Shown here: piece after piece, positions 10,148 through 21,600 of the stretch
How the letters are laid out: the number at the start of each line of letters is the position of its first letter
How positions within the stretch are numbered: position 1 is the stretch's first letter
DNA from: Limnephilus marmoratus
Taxonomy: Eukaryota; Arthropoda; Insecta; Trichoptera; Limnephilidae
Direction: 5' to 3'
Length of the DNA: 64,000 bases
Assembly: GCA_917880885.1 (NCBI GenBank)
Contig: OU862916.1
Span: 46,536,831-46,600,830, forward strand
The notes under the pieces: model-generated
Database searches by the model: none
What the model was told of the DNA's origin: nothing
The model's input: the letters and a program-made list of their open reading frames with translations, nothing else
Made by a program: the position numbers and the translations under genes

Positions 10148-10905
10148 TACTAATATCTACAGTAATTCCAAAAACTGAACAAATCGGACTAATATCTATG
10201 AGAACCAAAATGAGGACGAATATCTACAGCCCAAACTGCTGACTAATATCTATGAGAACCAAAGTGTGGACGAATATCTACAACACTGGCAAAGGTTGGA
10301 TTTGCAATTATGTATAGCATATTGGAATAACGTAATATTGCGTATGCAGTTTAAAAAACTTAATTTATGTATGTAAAAATCCCTAATATCGGACTATTGG
10401 ACACATTTAGCTGATTATTAACGATTTGGGTTTTTGTTTTAACAGCTTTCTTTATTTCGAGTGCTTCTAAATTATTTAGTCTGTTACCATGATCATTTCT
10501 ATGTCAGTTAGGTAAGGTTGTGGTGCCGTGTATTTCGAAATAAATAAATTTCTTTGTATTGTGACCTCCATGTTTTTATAATAAATTATTGTCCTCGTAA
10601 ACAGCAAAATACGTAATATTATGCAAAAACTTCATGTACGTACTTTAAACGTTTAAGCCTTTACGTAATTAGTAATTACGTAATTGAAGTAATTTATGCT
10701 TTTCCGTACAACCTCTTGGTCAGCTGCGCTCTGTAGATATTAGTCCAACCTACGCTCCATAGATATTAGTCACCACTGGGACCGTCGGAGATATTCGTCC
10801 GACCTTAGCTCTGTAGATATTAGTCCTCACTCTGAAGTTAAAAGATATTAGTCCAACATATGAGCTGTAGATATTTGTCCGACATACAGGCTGTAGATAT
10901 TAGTA
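10148..10905. repeat. Inverted arrays of about 26-bp repeats flanking a 450-bp core
   Basis: On the right, GTAGATATTAGTCC-like units recur with TAGATAT at 10734, 10760, 10788, 10814, 10842, 10868 and 10894, a spacing of 26-28. On the left the same motif is inverted, with ATATCTA at 10153, 10192, 10220, 10246 and 10274. The outermost units form the exact inverted pair TACTAATATCTACAG / CTGTAGATATTAGTA. Regularly spaced subterminal repeats facing inward suggest a non-autonomous DNA transposon whose transposase would bind the repeats. I see no clear target duplication. Confidence 0.6.
10385..10505 (-). pseudogene. Penelope-like GIY-YIG C-terminal relic
   Basis: A minus-strand frame reads HGNRLNNLEALEIKKAVKT, matching the LDNLEALEIRKSL segment of the Penelope-like protein at 5862-6182. 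A stop lies just upstream, and the catalytic YIG region is gone. It sits inside the core of the inverted array element. Confidence 0.5.
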
Positions 10906-10909
10906 TCTG

Positions 10910-11520
10910 GAGTCGTAAGTTGCACTTAAATTGCAAATAGTACCCTATAGTTTTAATAAATAAATGTATAGTAGTTTATATAAAACTTTGTTGGATAAGT
11001 ATCTGCGAACTTACATAAAAGTTGGACATATTTGAGATAAGGTTTTAAAGGAAAAACGTTATATAAGAAACTTTGTACTAAAAAGTAAATTCTAGCCAAA
11101 ACGTCAGATAGAACTTTGTTGTCCCAAAGGCTCGAAATAGTTTTCCGTCGGAAGTTCGAAGTCAGATAGTACAGCTAATGCAATATAAAGCTCCAATACT
11201 TAATTACATTTTATAAAATACGTAGGTTTTACTTCCTTTGAGAAACGTTTCAAGTATATTGGCAAAAAACCTTCTAGTTGTTCCTTTGTCTACGAAGTGA
11301 ACATATTTAATGTGTCGCTTCTTGAGATGCATTATGCAATATCGTTACTAACCATTGCGCGGCGAGCAGCAGCCTGCGAGGCGTGACCCGTGCATACTAA
11401 ATTCATTGGAGGGTGGTCGCTGGGAGCTTAGTGCAGATGATTTATAAGAGTATATAAAATATATATTGAGAGAGAAAACTTGGAAGTATAATTAATGAAA
11501 TATTTAGATAAAGGATTATA
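10910..11520. other. Unassigned DNA
   Basis: Nothing recognisable. Confidence 0.35.
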
Positions 11521-11522
11521 CT

Positions 11523-11715
11523 CAATTTGGGAGGCGGGTACGGATACTGCCGCCCCGAGAACCGTTTATTGGATAACTCTGTCAAAGTCTCCCCAAGTTT
11601 GGTAAATTGCCAGGGTTCAAGGAATGTTGTTAGTACAGGTCTTGGCGGCAGATAGGTCTGCCCACCTACAGCGTGGCGGGCCGGTTCGTGAGAAAATGGT
11701 TAAGGGAGGCAGTCG
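11523..11715 (+). mobile_element. SINE B 5' fragment
   Basis: It starts CAATTTGGGAGGCGGGTACG and continues through CCGCCCCGAGAACCG and GTCTTGGCGGCAGATAGG to GTGGCGGGCCGGTTCGTGAG. The 3' half and tail are missing. Confidence 0.65.
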
Positions 11716-11859
11716 TTGATTTCCATTGCAACGTTTTAATATAACCAAATTTTCATCATCGAAATCTACTTCTTCTCCTTGTCCTCTTTGGGTTCGTCAT
11801 TGTCTCAATAAGACGCCTCCTCATCAGTGGCGGTTCGTGACGTTTGGGTGTGATAAAGT

Positions 11860-12050
11860 GCTAATATTAAAAAAATGGCATTATTTGTAGCCGAAAACGT
11901 TTTGGTAGAAAATTGGTTTTTGTATAAATAATTTCAGGAAATCCATGTGCAACGCACAGCCAAACTGAAATTTCATGAAAATTTTCATACGAAAAACAGA
12001 TTACCAAAAACGTTTTCGACTACAGCATCATCAACAATAATGTATTTTTT
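11860..12050. repeat. Imperfect inverted repeat
   Basis: TAGCCGAAAACGTTTTGGTA near 11890 is mirrored by TACCAAAAACGTTTTCGACTA near 12002-12022, with further imperfect pairing outward (CATTATTTG / CAATAATG). It is non-coding and probably an old fold-back element. Confidence 0.5.
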
Positions 12051-12059
12051 TAAATTTTG

Positions 12060-13020
12060 GCCCTCTAGCATACCCAAAAGTCACTGCTCCTACTATGCTG
12101 TGCTACTAAGTACTGTTTAAACACAAAACATAGAAAAAAAATATGGCATTATATTTACTGGGACAGTCGAATGCAGTTTTTGAGACTCACAGGTTATTTT
12201 TTTTCATGTTTCATCTTTTGTGTTTCTTCCTTTCTGCAATATTGATCTTTTGAAGATCTAGTATTTTTTCCTAGGAAATTCGCTTCACACAGCAACCTTT
12301 ATTTATGGGGAATTCAAAAATTCTTGTTTAACATTAATTTATCGGATTTTAACATCAATTTCTTTTTGGCTAGGAATTCAAATTTGTGTTAGGAAATCCA
12401 AAAATGTACAATGCTATTGTAATAGGACAGTTAGTAACTTCACGAAAATATTTTAATTAAATTGTATACTCGCTTTACGAGACGACAAAAGGTTAACATT
12501 ACAAAACCCAAAAACATGGTCAAAATGCTCATTTAAACAAATCATGCTTCTAAAGTGTGGCAGTTATGTGTTTTTCGAGAGTAGTTGTATTTAGTGCTCT
12601 AGCTTTTAAACGCTTACCGCTTATTTTAAATATATTTGTTATAACAAGCCCGCTATCGAAGCGAGCTTTTTGTCGGCTCGGTTAAATTATCTGTCGGCCA
12701 TTGTTTCTGCGCTGGCAGGAAACAATAAATATTTGCCATTTGGACGAGCATAAGCTATTCATCAACCTGATGTATGAAGGTAAATAATGTTAGCATTAAA
12801 TAATAGGCTGTGTGGGCTGCCTAAATTGTAATTGTATAATGTGATCAAATGCGATTCGCTTTCAGAGAAATTGTTTGGGAATGGGATTTCATAGAATTAC
12901 TCAAATTGTTTTTTGGTTAGACAGAAAATTATCAAAAAATGATTGGGAAACTTTTGTTCTTAATGTAACTTGATACTGAAATATCATGAAAAAATAATGT
13001 ATTTCTGATTTTTCTTTACA
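12060..13020. other. Unassigned DNA
   Basis: No gene or repeat recognised. Confidence 0.35.
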
Positions 13021-13022
13021 TT

Positions 13023-13410
13023 CGCTCCACACAGGAGGATTTGAGGAAAATAATTCCTCTCAAGGCCTATGAAGTAGGAAGGTCTGGGGAAGTAAAAAGG
13101 TATGAGGGATGGGTCAGAATCGGAGGATCAGAGTGTCGAGAAGTGACAGACCTGTCTGTCAGACAAATCTGTCCCTCCCACTGCGGTGCGAGTGCATCGA
13201 GAGAATTCTGCAGGAGAAGTCAAAAGATCTCTCTGAACCTGTCTCTCCGGATCCGGTCTGCTACGCAGTTGGTACTCAATTGCATCCGCTGCCAAGATCC
13301 GTATAAATCTCACTCAATGAACCCCTGGCATCCTTGTTGCTAAGTCACCAAACTTAGCTAAGCACTTGGGGTTATCTACGGCAGAGATGTTTGCCTTTCA
13401 ATATATTTCA
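13023..13410 (-). mobile_element. SINE B, long form
   Basis: It carries GCTCCACACAGGAGG, the 3' tail on the minus strand, at 13024, then the extended middle section (CACTGCGGTGCGAGTGCATC, GATCCGGTCTGCTACGCAG) and the 5' GGTTCGCT-equivalent blocks. The overlapping short frames at 13041-13343 on both strands are by-products of its higher GC content. Confidence 0.7.
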
Positions 13411-13444
13411 AAATTGAAAGGACGCTAAAAATAGTACACAACTG

Positions 13445-13545
13445 CTGCGTGTCTTGAGTTAACAGCTCGGCTATAGAACGATTTGGTGGCTTTTGTGTTT
13501 CCTCCCTCCTACAACAAGGCTCTCTTTAAAGGCCTTCCTGTACGC
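13445..13545 (+). pseudogene. LINE family F C-terminal relic
   Basis: The DNA AACAGCTCGGCTATAGAACG ... CCTCCTACAACAAGGCTCTC aligns with the family F coding end at 61.7 kb (LWNDLP...SYN region) and with 37590-37655. It is too short and mutated to read as protein. Confidence 0.55.
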
Positions 13546-13549
13546 ATAT

Positions 13550-14085
13550 GAATTTTAAAAACACTAGTATTTTCTTCATTCCTCTCTGGCAAGGCCATTT
13601 TTAGAGCTAAAAATACTGTTTTAGGATAATGAAATAAAATGAGCTATTGTATGAAAATTTATAAAAAAAAATTGAGACCCAAAAGAAGCAATTTTGAAAC
13701 ACTGATCTAATCCATCCACTTCAATTAATGAACTAATCCAATATGTCTGCAAAGTAAATACAATTGTTGAATAGCTTCACATGAAACAACAGTTGATATT
13801 AAATTTATCAAATGATTGTCACTCATATTTGCAGGAGTCTATTTTCCGAAAAAGAACCTGAATGAACCGATTGTATCTGCAAAGGTCAGCACATTAATTG
13901 ACAGCTCGTTAAATGTTTGTATCGTTAGAAATTGTGGATACATTGACGAATGCTAAATATAATATTTTTTACCTTGCACAACAGATTCTAAATTCATTCT
14001 TGATCAAAACAGTACCTTTACTTTCAGGATAAATCGAATGAAAAGGGGGAATTCATAAATACATTATACGTGTATTTTTTTTATA
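13550..14085. other. Unassigned AT-rich DNA
   Basis: Nothing recognisable. Confidence 0.35.
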
Positions 14086-14087
14086 TT

Positions 14088-14488
14088 AGCTCCACAAAGA
14101 AAGCCTTGAGGAAAACAGTTTTCCTCGGGGTCTATGTCATCTCTGAGATGGTGTGTGGAGGGTATTTTTAGGTGAAGGAAGGGGAGGATGTTCTAGGAAG
14201 GAAAGAGTATGAAGGGTGGGTAGTAATTTGGTGGTCAAACCCTCCCATTGCCGTGCAAGGCGATAGGATGACAGAGTACTACTCGAAAAGCCAAATGGTC
14301 TTTCTCAACCAGTGTCTCTCGATCCACCTAGGATCGGCTAAGAACTAGACAAACCCCACAACATGAACCCGGACACCACTTCAAAGTCATCAAACATACC
14401 GAACCACTTGGGGTGACCTATGACAGGGGCTTTGGTTATCCAATAAATGGTTCCCGGGTCGGTGGTTCTTATACCCGCCTCCCAAACG
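14088..14488 (-). mobile_element. SINE B, long form
   Basis: The minus-strand copy has the 3' tail at 14089-14165 (GCTCCACAAAGAAAGCCTTG; the hairpin stem is partly decayed) and the 5' end TTTGGGAGGCGGGTATAAG-like at 14470-14488. Confidence 0.7.
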
Positions 14489-14494
14489 TATTAT

Positions 14495-15795
14495 GATTGG
14501 AATTACGTTTTTTCGTGGGTTCTTCATAGCTACAAAATGTATTATCAATATACGTAAGTTTAGTAGTAGAATAAAACATCAAAATTAACATTATGCTGTA
14601 TATTATTTAAAAATCTGTTCAACAATCAGTGCGTAGAAAATATGTAGCAACCCGCCAGCAATAAACCATAAATATATCGCCTTTTACGATATTTAGAGTA
14701 CGGCACCACAAAAATATTTCCGACCGGACCTCAGACCCAAAAAAAAAATCATTGTCAGGATTCGAAATCACATTTTTATTACTATGGTTTAAAAATAAAC
14801 CTTCACTAAAGCAATCCAATTCATTAATGTATTCTAATAGATTTCGGACGAGAATTGTCATCGAAAAACATGCCAACATAAAAGAGACTTAGCTTTTGCA
14901 CACCCAATTAAAGAGAATTTTTTGACAATTCCAGTTTTTGATTTAAAGTTTGCTGCACAGCATTATCTAGTACATCAAGGGCACCTTAAGTAGTACCTAA
15001 CTTTAAAATAAAGAAGGCTGTACTTTATAATATCGTTTTCTTTGCCCCTTTCGTACAATTCCTATGAAACTTATGTTCAACTTTACGAACATTATTAAAA
15101 TTTATGACACTTCCATTATTTTAAATGGGTCCTACCATTCTGAAGAAAGTTTCTAACATTTATTTCTAGAATGGGACAATTTAGAATATGGAGTTGGGAA
15201 TAACGCAGAGGTCGCTAGTTATTAGATAGTGTTATTAGCATATATAAATATATTAAGTATTTTGTATAAACACATGATGAATCAAATAAATCAGCATCCG
15301 GAACACGTTTACTGTGATCAGATGAAAAATCGTTCAAAATTTCGATGAGCTTTCGCCGTATGTCATCTTCATCCGCATTTTCCACATGTGGAATAGGCAA
15401 ATATTGCACTTAATTATTAGAATTGCACATTGCATATTCCAAAATAAGTTCTAATATCTAACAATATATGTCAGCACTTACAAGACTTATAACTTTAAAC
15501 TAACATTATATGTATAACACTTAAAACTTTAATGATTGTGTTTGGCTCAACACGCCTAACACAAATAATATTTTTTTGTGGTGTAGAGAAGTCTGGATCT
15601 GACCCACTCGTTCAATTTAGACTGTTTCGAATCTGCGTTAGAAAATTCCTCCATATAGCTCCATTCTTAACAAGCATCGCAACGTCGCCAAACCCTGTAA
15701 TTACATTCATTATACACATACAGCGGAACTCTCGTGAGACGCCACTTAAAAGGGTGAGCATCACGTGTTTTATACCACTAAGTAATTATTTGCCT
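14495..15795. other. Unassigned DNA upstream of a LINE fragment
   Basis: The frames at 14619-14879, 15215-15409 and 15532-15813 show no motif that I recognise. Confidence 0.35.
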
Positions 15796-15796
15796 T

Positions 15797-16665
15797 TTGC
15801 TAATAGACTTTGATCAAAAGCAAACTTTGACAGTATTATGCGCTGAGGAAGCTTGTTTACAAATAATTACAACTGCTGAAAGTTGGACTAGAACTCTCTC
15901 TAAATCTCCGGACTCTCCTAACTGTGGTATGGGTATTAAAGTTTACCACAATAATTCTAATGATACAATATTTTATTCAATTTCAAACCAATTTTCAATA
16001 TTTTCTGCAGAGTGCATTGCAATAATTGAATCTCTCAAACATATAATAAAAAATAATTTTGAACATTCTCTTGTTCTCTCTGACTCTCTCAGTTCCCTCC
16101 AAAAACTTAAATCCAGTCCTCTTCTTCATCCTGATAATCACTTTGAATGTCTTATTCGAGTACTGATAACCACCATTCAAAGCTTTGGAAAAACTGTCAC
16201 TCTGATTTGGATTCCTGGACATGTTGGCATAGTGGTTAACGATATTGCTGATTCCTAGGCAAAACAAGGAGCGTCTAACCCTACCATTACCCTCGTTAAC
16301 CATATTCCCCTGTCTGATATTTTTTTCCATCATCAAAGATAGATCCCGCAATGTTTGGACAGAGTATTGGAACATTGCTAGTCAATCCAAGGGTGCCCAT
16401 CAAAACCGTGGTTTCAAAAATTCCCCCATTTTTCCAAAAAAGAAATTTCCTTACTTATTCGAATGAGAATCGGACATTGTTCCGTTCCTTCTCACCTTTT
16501 TAAAATTCATGTGCTTGACTCCCCAGATTGTTCGTTCTGTGGTCTAGATGTGGGAACTTTAGATCACATATTTTTTATTGTCCCTCTCTCAATAAATATC
16601 CTCTCTTCTATCAAGCGTTATCAAAAATTGCCTTTCCTCCATTCAACATCTCATCTCTTCTAAGT
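15797..16665 (+). pseudogene. LINE family H (I/R1-like) RNase H and C-terminal zinc region, broken
   Basis: The first frame (15797-16258) encodes an RNase H fold: SKSPDS..GMGI, then FSIFSAECIAIIESL with the conserved E, VLSDSLSSLQ with the conserved D, and TLIWIPGHVGI..NDIAD with the last D. The first catalytic D region (normally TDGSK) is disrupted. A TAG interrupts what was probably ADSLAKQGAS. After frameshifts, coding resumes at 16463 with MRIGHCSVPSHL and DSPDCSFCG...LDHIFF, the C-terminal Cys/His region typical of RNase H-bearing LINEs; its last Cys is replaced. All reverse-transcriptase sequence is absent. The copy is truncated, frameshifted and inactive. Confidence 0.8.
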
Positions 16666-16815
16666 CTGAACTTTACTACAATCTTCCATAAAATTCTGAA
16701 ATTTGCACATTTAAATAAAATTTATATATAAATTTACCTTTCCTTTTTCTGTAATTATAAATGATGGCCTAGAACACCCTTAAAGGGTGAAAGCCGGAAA
16801 TAATTGAAAAAAAAA
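16666..16815 (+). repeat. 3' UTR and A-tail of LINE family H
   Basis: After the coding relics come GATGGCCTAGAACACCC, TTAAAGGGTGAAAGCCGG, AAATAATTG and an A-run ending near 16815. This is consistent with the end of a retroposed copy. Confidence 0.65.
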
Positions 16816-16819
16816 ACTC

Positions 16820-17340
16820 TGTATAATGAAAACGTTGTAAATTGCTGGTATATAAGAACATTAACAATATTATGTTTTGCATGTTAAACTATTACCTGCA
16901 CTAAAGGCCAAATAGTTTCATATAAAGACTTTTTTGTTTGTTTGCTCGAAAATAGTTGAACTTGAATTAAAATAAAGGGTCAAAACCGGATCAAAATTTA
17001 TTTGGTTCATTAAATTTAGTAAATACTGTTCCCATCCCATATTTGACGAAGCAAAACAACTGTGCCAATCAACTGTTTGATACCGGTCAAATCAAACAGT
17101 TAGAACAGCTGTCTTAGAACTTGTTCTTAATTAAACATCGGTCGGCGATAAGGTTGGAAATAACTAAGTAACTATCTCACGCAATTTACTCGCTGGATGG
17201 ACAGAGACGATTGATGGCAACCATTTTACTATTATGAGTAAATTTTTACCTTGAAGATTTATTATTGTACTAGTACAGACCCGTGAAAAAAACTCGGTAT
17301 TTCACAATTTATCTTTAATAATGTGTCTATTTTTATTTTT
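16820..17340. other. Unassigned DNA
   Basis: Nothing recognisable. Confidence 0.35.
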
Positions 17341-17359
17341 CAAAAATTGCCAAAGTCGA

Positions 17360-17445
17360 GAATCGAATTCCGATCAACTGCTTTCAAGGATCTACCCTAC
17401 TTGCTGCTACTGCCTGCCTTGACCACTGGGCCACCATATACCGTA
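17360..17445 (-). repeat. tRNA-like SINE relic
   Basis: The minus strand has an A-box-like TGGCCCAGTGGTCAAGG and, about 50 bases on, a B-box-like GAATTCGATTCTC. The spacing is longer than in a simple tRNA and no acceptor stem forms, so I take it as a degraded tRNA-derived element. Confidence 0.4.
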
Positions 17446-17449
17446 AGAA

Positions 17450-18410
17450 CGGCGGCATAAATTCATTACTTCCGAATATTGAATTGAATAGTCGTGTCGC
17501 CTTTCAAAGACATTATTTAAACATTTGGTAAATCCTAGGAACTAAGATTTGGTGAAAACGCTCTTCTAATGAATATACGTCGTGGAATTTTACCTACGGT
17601 GCTTACTTTTAATCTCAAAAACTAAGAAAATATCGAATGGTGCTCACATAAAGTTAAAAAAAAATAGCGGCAAACTAATTTTTTAAATATAAAATTGACA
17701 CCATTGAGGAATCAGGGAGTTGTGTCATCCATTTTTTCTAAGACACTTTTTAATGAACAATGAACAAGAAAATAAAGGCACTTGGTACGAACTGTGAACT
17801 TTTCCCTGGTATTGCGATTATAAACCCTTTCTTAAGATCTGGAAATAGCTTCTTATTCTATCATTATTTTAACGACATCAAACTGCAAGTGACTGCCTGA
17901 ATCTTATGGATAGAAGCATGACAAAACAATACAGCAATCAGGGCATTTCGTGAGGTTCCAGGACCATTGCAGTCAAATTTGCCGGAAAATTGGTGCCCTA
18001 CTGTGTTCAGAAAATTTTTCCTCCTTTTTAAGACTTTCAAGTCCCACCTCTAAAAAATTCACAAAAAATACGCTACTTCAAATATACAAAGATTATTCTA
18101 AAAAGTCGCACCACGCCATGGTACGCGTTGAGAGCAATAGGCAAAACACAGTGGGTCGCTTATGTACGCCATTAATGCATACCAGTTTTTCACAACACTA
18201 CTATACGTACAATGAAGTGTGTGGTTTAATCAACTAGCATTAGTGCTGAGATTAGAACCTGACTACAATAAATTTAAAAATGAATTAAACAATAATATCT
18301 TAAGTAATTTAGCTACCTATAATCACATTAACAATTAATTAACAACATTTAATCAACAATTTAAAAAAAATTATTTTCATTTCATGTATTTATTGTGTAT
18401 TTGATTTATG
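17450..18410. other. Unassigned DNA
   Basis: The frame at 17950-18237 has no recognisable domain. Confidence 0.3.
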
Positions 18411-18413
18411 TAC

Positions 18414-18565
18414 TCTATATATATTGGATTAAGATTTTCACGGCCTAAAGTATTTTCGTTATCTGTTTTTGTGGTATTAATGATGGACACTGCAACGCTG
18501 TCCGAAACGTTGGCTAAAGAACGGCATAACACCACAAAAACAGATAACGAAAATCTATATATATT
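18414..18565. mobile_element. Small fold-back with 12-bp TSD and hammerhead-like centre
   Basis: The insert 18426-18553 is flanked by TCTATATATATT at 18414-18425 and 18554-18565. The arms TTTTCGTTATCTGTTTTTG and their exact complement form a long stem of about 23 bp. The centre (18480-18512) reads ATGATGG, GGACA...TGTCC, GAAA, ACGT. That resembles a hammerhead but has changes at C3 and A9 and poor pairing next to the core. The layout matches the Penelope-like fold-backs elsewhere in the window. Confidence 0.6.
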
Positions 18566-18569
18566 ATTT

Positions 18570-19870
18570 ATGTTATGTGTTATAATTTTTAATTTTAATT
18601 TTTTCTATTTTTTATTATTGTCCTTTTGCACACGAGTAGTTACACTCTCGTAAAGGTTGTATGTTTTTACAGTTTCTAATCAATGTTGCGTGTTAGTATT
18701 TAATGATAAGGGTTTAATCCGATTGTAACCTGAAAATGTAATATTACTACTCATAAATATTTTACATGTATATGTATATATAAATTGATTTGAAAAAAGT
18801 GTATAACAGCAAATTCATGACCACCCTGATTATTTGGATTGATTTATTGTTTTCATAATTCTATTTTTCTTTTCTTTAATGTTATTTCTATTCCTATGTG
18901 TTCTCATGTAGTACGGCAGATTACGTTTTCACTACCCAACCAGTCCTGCTGGAATAAAATCTTCGAGAGTAAGAATAATCGAATGGTTAAAAGGAGTGGT
19001 AAAAATTAAGTATGCTGAATATCGCAATCTGGAATTTATGTTTTCTGTCGTATGTAAGATCACGTTTTCAAGCTAAATTACGTTTTATTACTTTACAAGT
19101 CGGATACGTGGGAGTAAGTGCTCACGTTTATTATTGAATTTATAGCGGATAAGTGAGAATCGATATCACTTTTTGTGATCAGCCAAGTGTAAGATTATTT
19201 TCATTACTTTTGTTGGAAAATCGACATAATCTTGTGAGAGGGACTTGCCACGATATACGTGAATTATAAGTTTTGTATGATTAGTGTGGGATTTGTATGT
19301 GGGGTATGTTCTGTTTAGTGTGGGGATCTCGCCTCAAGGCTAATATAAAAACACTGAATATTTCCCAAAAACTGATTCTTAGTTACGGTAAATTTAAATA
19401 TCCAACTATACTTTAAAAGTAACGTAAAACAGCTTTTTAAAATACAAACGCTTCTAGATTTTTTTAGTAAAGTTAATATCGCAGTAATCGTATTACTGGA
19501 ATTGGCTCAGGTCTGAACTTTGTGGCGATTCAAACTAAAACTTCCTTTGGTTACAGAAATTATTTGTATCAGGCTCCACTTATATTTAATAGCCTTCAAT
19601 AACAATTTAAGTGTTATTCACTTGTGTACTTTTAAAAAGATTGTTAACATACTTGTGTTAGCCGAGGATTGCCTACTAATAAATACTTTTTTTCGTCTTT
19701 GTTTTCTTTCTGAATTAATAGCATAATATAATATGTAAATAAATATTTTTTTTAATTAATATATATTCTTTCAAATCAAATATCAACATATAGTACCTAC
19801 ATGTTTAATCCAAAATAGTGCATCAGTTTTTTTAGCTTAGTAGGTATCCACTATTTGTAAAGGAGAGGTT
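18570..19870. other. Unassigned AT-rich DNA
   Basis: Nothing recognisable; short frames only. Confidence 0.3.
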
Positions 19871-19879
19871 ACAATATGC

Positions 19880-20020
19880 TTCTTTCAATATATTATGTAT
19901 TTTGTCTTATTTATATTATCTTATCGACATGAACACAGGCTTGTCCTATTTAGGTTAAAAATTGAAAACCTAACCATAATTCCATGTAAAGAAATTATAA
20001 ACAATAAATAAATAAAAGCA
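19880..20020 (+). mobile_element. LINE 3' UTR fragment
   Basis: GAACACAGGCTTGTCCTATT followed by AGG, then TGTAAAGAAATTATAAAC and AATAAATAAATAAA, matches the LINE tail at 44504-44725 (ACACAGGCTTGTCCTAGTG). No coding sequence is retained. Confidence 0.6.
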
Positions 20021-20032
20021 ATAGCAAAGCGA

Positions 20033-20455
20033 TGACGACCTCCGTAGTCCAGTGGCTAAGACTCTTGACTCACATTCCGGAGGTCGCGGGTTCGAACCCG
20101 GCATGCGCAAATAAATTTTATTTGATTAATTTATGTTATTTCACAATTAATTCATTTAAAATAATACATAGTATATTTGCGGCATGTTCCAGAGTGGAAG
20201 ATACTATCAGTATCGCCCTGGTGTAAGACCACCATTCAGAATTGAAACGTTGCTTGAAAATGGCTTTAGCCGTGTTTAGTGACCAGATCTGAATAGCCAG
20301 GTACTTCCCAACCTTCCTCTTCCCCACCTCCTTCCCCTCCCCGCTACCTTCAGCCTCACAACATACCCCAATTGGGGATGCCATAGTCTCACTGGCTCCA
20401 GACGGGAGCAGTTGAGATTCTTGTGCGGTATTCACTGTAAAAAAAAAAAAAAAAA
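20033..20455 (+). mobile_element. SINE A, most complete copy
   Basis: It begins with a tRNA-like head: A box TAGTCCAGTGGCTAAGACT and B box GGGTTCGAACCCG. This is followed by AAATAAATTTTATTTG, a body with TTCCAGAGTGGAAGATACT, the polypyrimidine block CCTTCCTCTTCCCCACCTCC and GACGGGAGCAGTTGAGATTC, then a run of about 18 A. RNA polymerase III transcription from the two boxes is expected for this class. The frame at 20136-20504 on the minus strand is a by-product. Confidence 0.85.
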
Positions 20456-20459
20456 ACAA

Positions 20460-21425
20460 AGATTTATTTATATCTTCAATAATTTTAAAACCACTTTGAC
20501 GCATCCTTAATTTTCTTCACCTTCGACAATTTTAACTACGATAAAATAATAAATTTAGATATTAGTGCCTTACAAAAATAATGAATTGCGCCTCACGAAA
20601 ATTTTAAATGAATATATTTAATAAATATTTTACACACATGACAATGTACGATAATAATCGTTTTCATTCTGGAAAGCAGATATCGGTACTGCGACCCCGA
20701 GAATCTTTTATTGGATCTGCTGGTTCCATCCCAACTCAGAATCAAGTCAACTCAACACTTCTTCGAAAAGTCATTAAAACTATGATTAAAAATTATGTTT
20801 AAAAAGCGAAGGTTACTGACCTCTAGCGTAACATTTCGAGGCTTGTTTATTATTGCAGATTCTCTACTTGCAACGTATGGTTTCACTGATTGAAATGATA
20901 GTCGATAAAGCAGATTTCTGTGTATCACCGTATTACATTAATAGTCTGACATGTATATTATTATTATTTATTTTGTTTGTGTGAGGTTTATATGCTTATA
21001 AATAATGAGTTCTTTACGTAAAGGCTCTCTTATATCTTGGAAACAGCTAGAATTAACTAGTAAATGGTCTGATGACCAGTTTTAGGTGCTTGTCGGGTCG
21101 GGAAAAAGTTATTATTGTAACATGTGCTTATAAGTGAATAAATAAGTTGTAATTCGCCATTGAAGGAATATTTTCTTTATTGAAGTTCTTTTGCCACAAA
21201 AACCAAACTTTAACAGTAACCCATAACCTATTTAACTTCACTTAAAATGACTTTTCAAAGGAGGTGGTGTTGAGCTGATTTCATTCTGAGTTTTCCAGTT
21301 ACCACCTCTGCTGTAGGCAAAGATATTGAAATATAATAGATGTGCTATCTGTTGTTTTTACTGTGTGGGTCTGCGCTTCCGGGTGTCGCCGATATTGTTT
21401 ACCAATTAACAAATAAACTAAAAGA
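20460..21425. other. Unassigned DNA
   Basis: Nothing recognisable. Confidence 0.3.
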
Positions 21426-21434
21426 ACAAATAAG

Positions 21435-21600
21435 TGGGAGGGATGGATCATACATCCGTCTCTCCTGGAGATTCAAACCCACCCCTCATTCCTTTCTCCT
21501 TCCCAGCACCCCATCTCTTTTCTTTTCTGAAAAAGACCCTCTAAGTATTAGAAAATAGTTTTCATCAGGACCTCCTGTGTGGCGCTAATGTAAAAATATC
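21435..21600 (+). mobile_element. SINE B 3' fragment
   Basis: CACCCCTCATTCCTTTCTCC, TTCTGAAAAAGACCCTC, then GGACCTCCTGTGTGGCGCTA and ATGTAAAAAT. The central stem sequence of the tail is partly deleted (GTATTAGAAAATAGTTTTC). Confidence 0.55.

Noticed and set aside
10148..10905. CRISPR array
   Set aside because: Regular spacing with variable spacers is superficially similar, but the repeats are short and degenerate, occur in two inverted arrays, and the context is eukaryotic.
13041..13343. 100-codon protein
   Set aside because: It is the SINE B long form read in one frame; overlapping frames exist on both strands.
20136..20504. 122-codon protein on the minus strand
   Set aside because: It reads backwards through SINE A.
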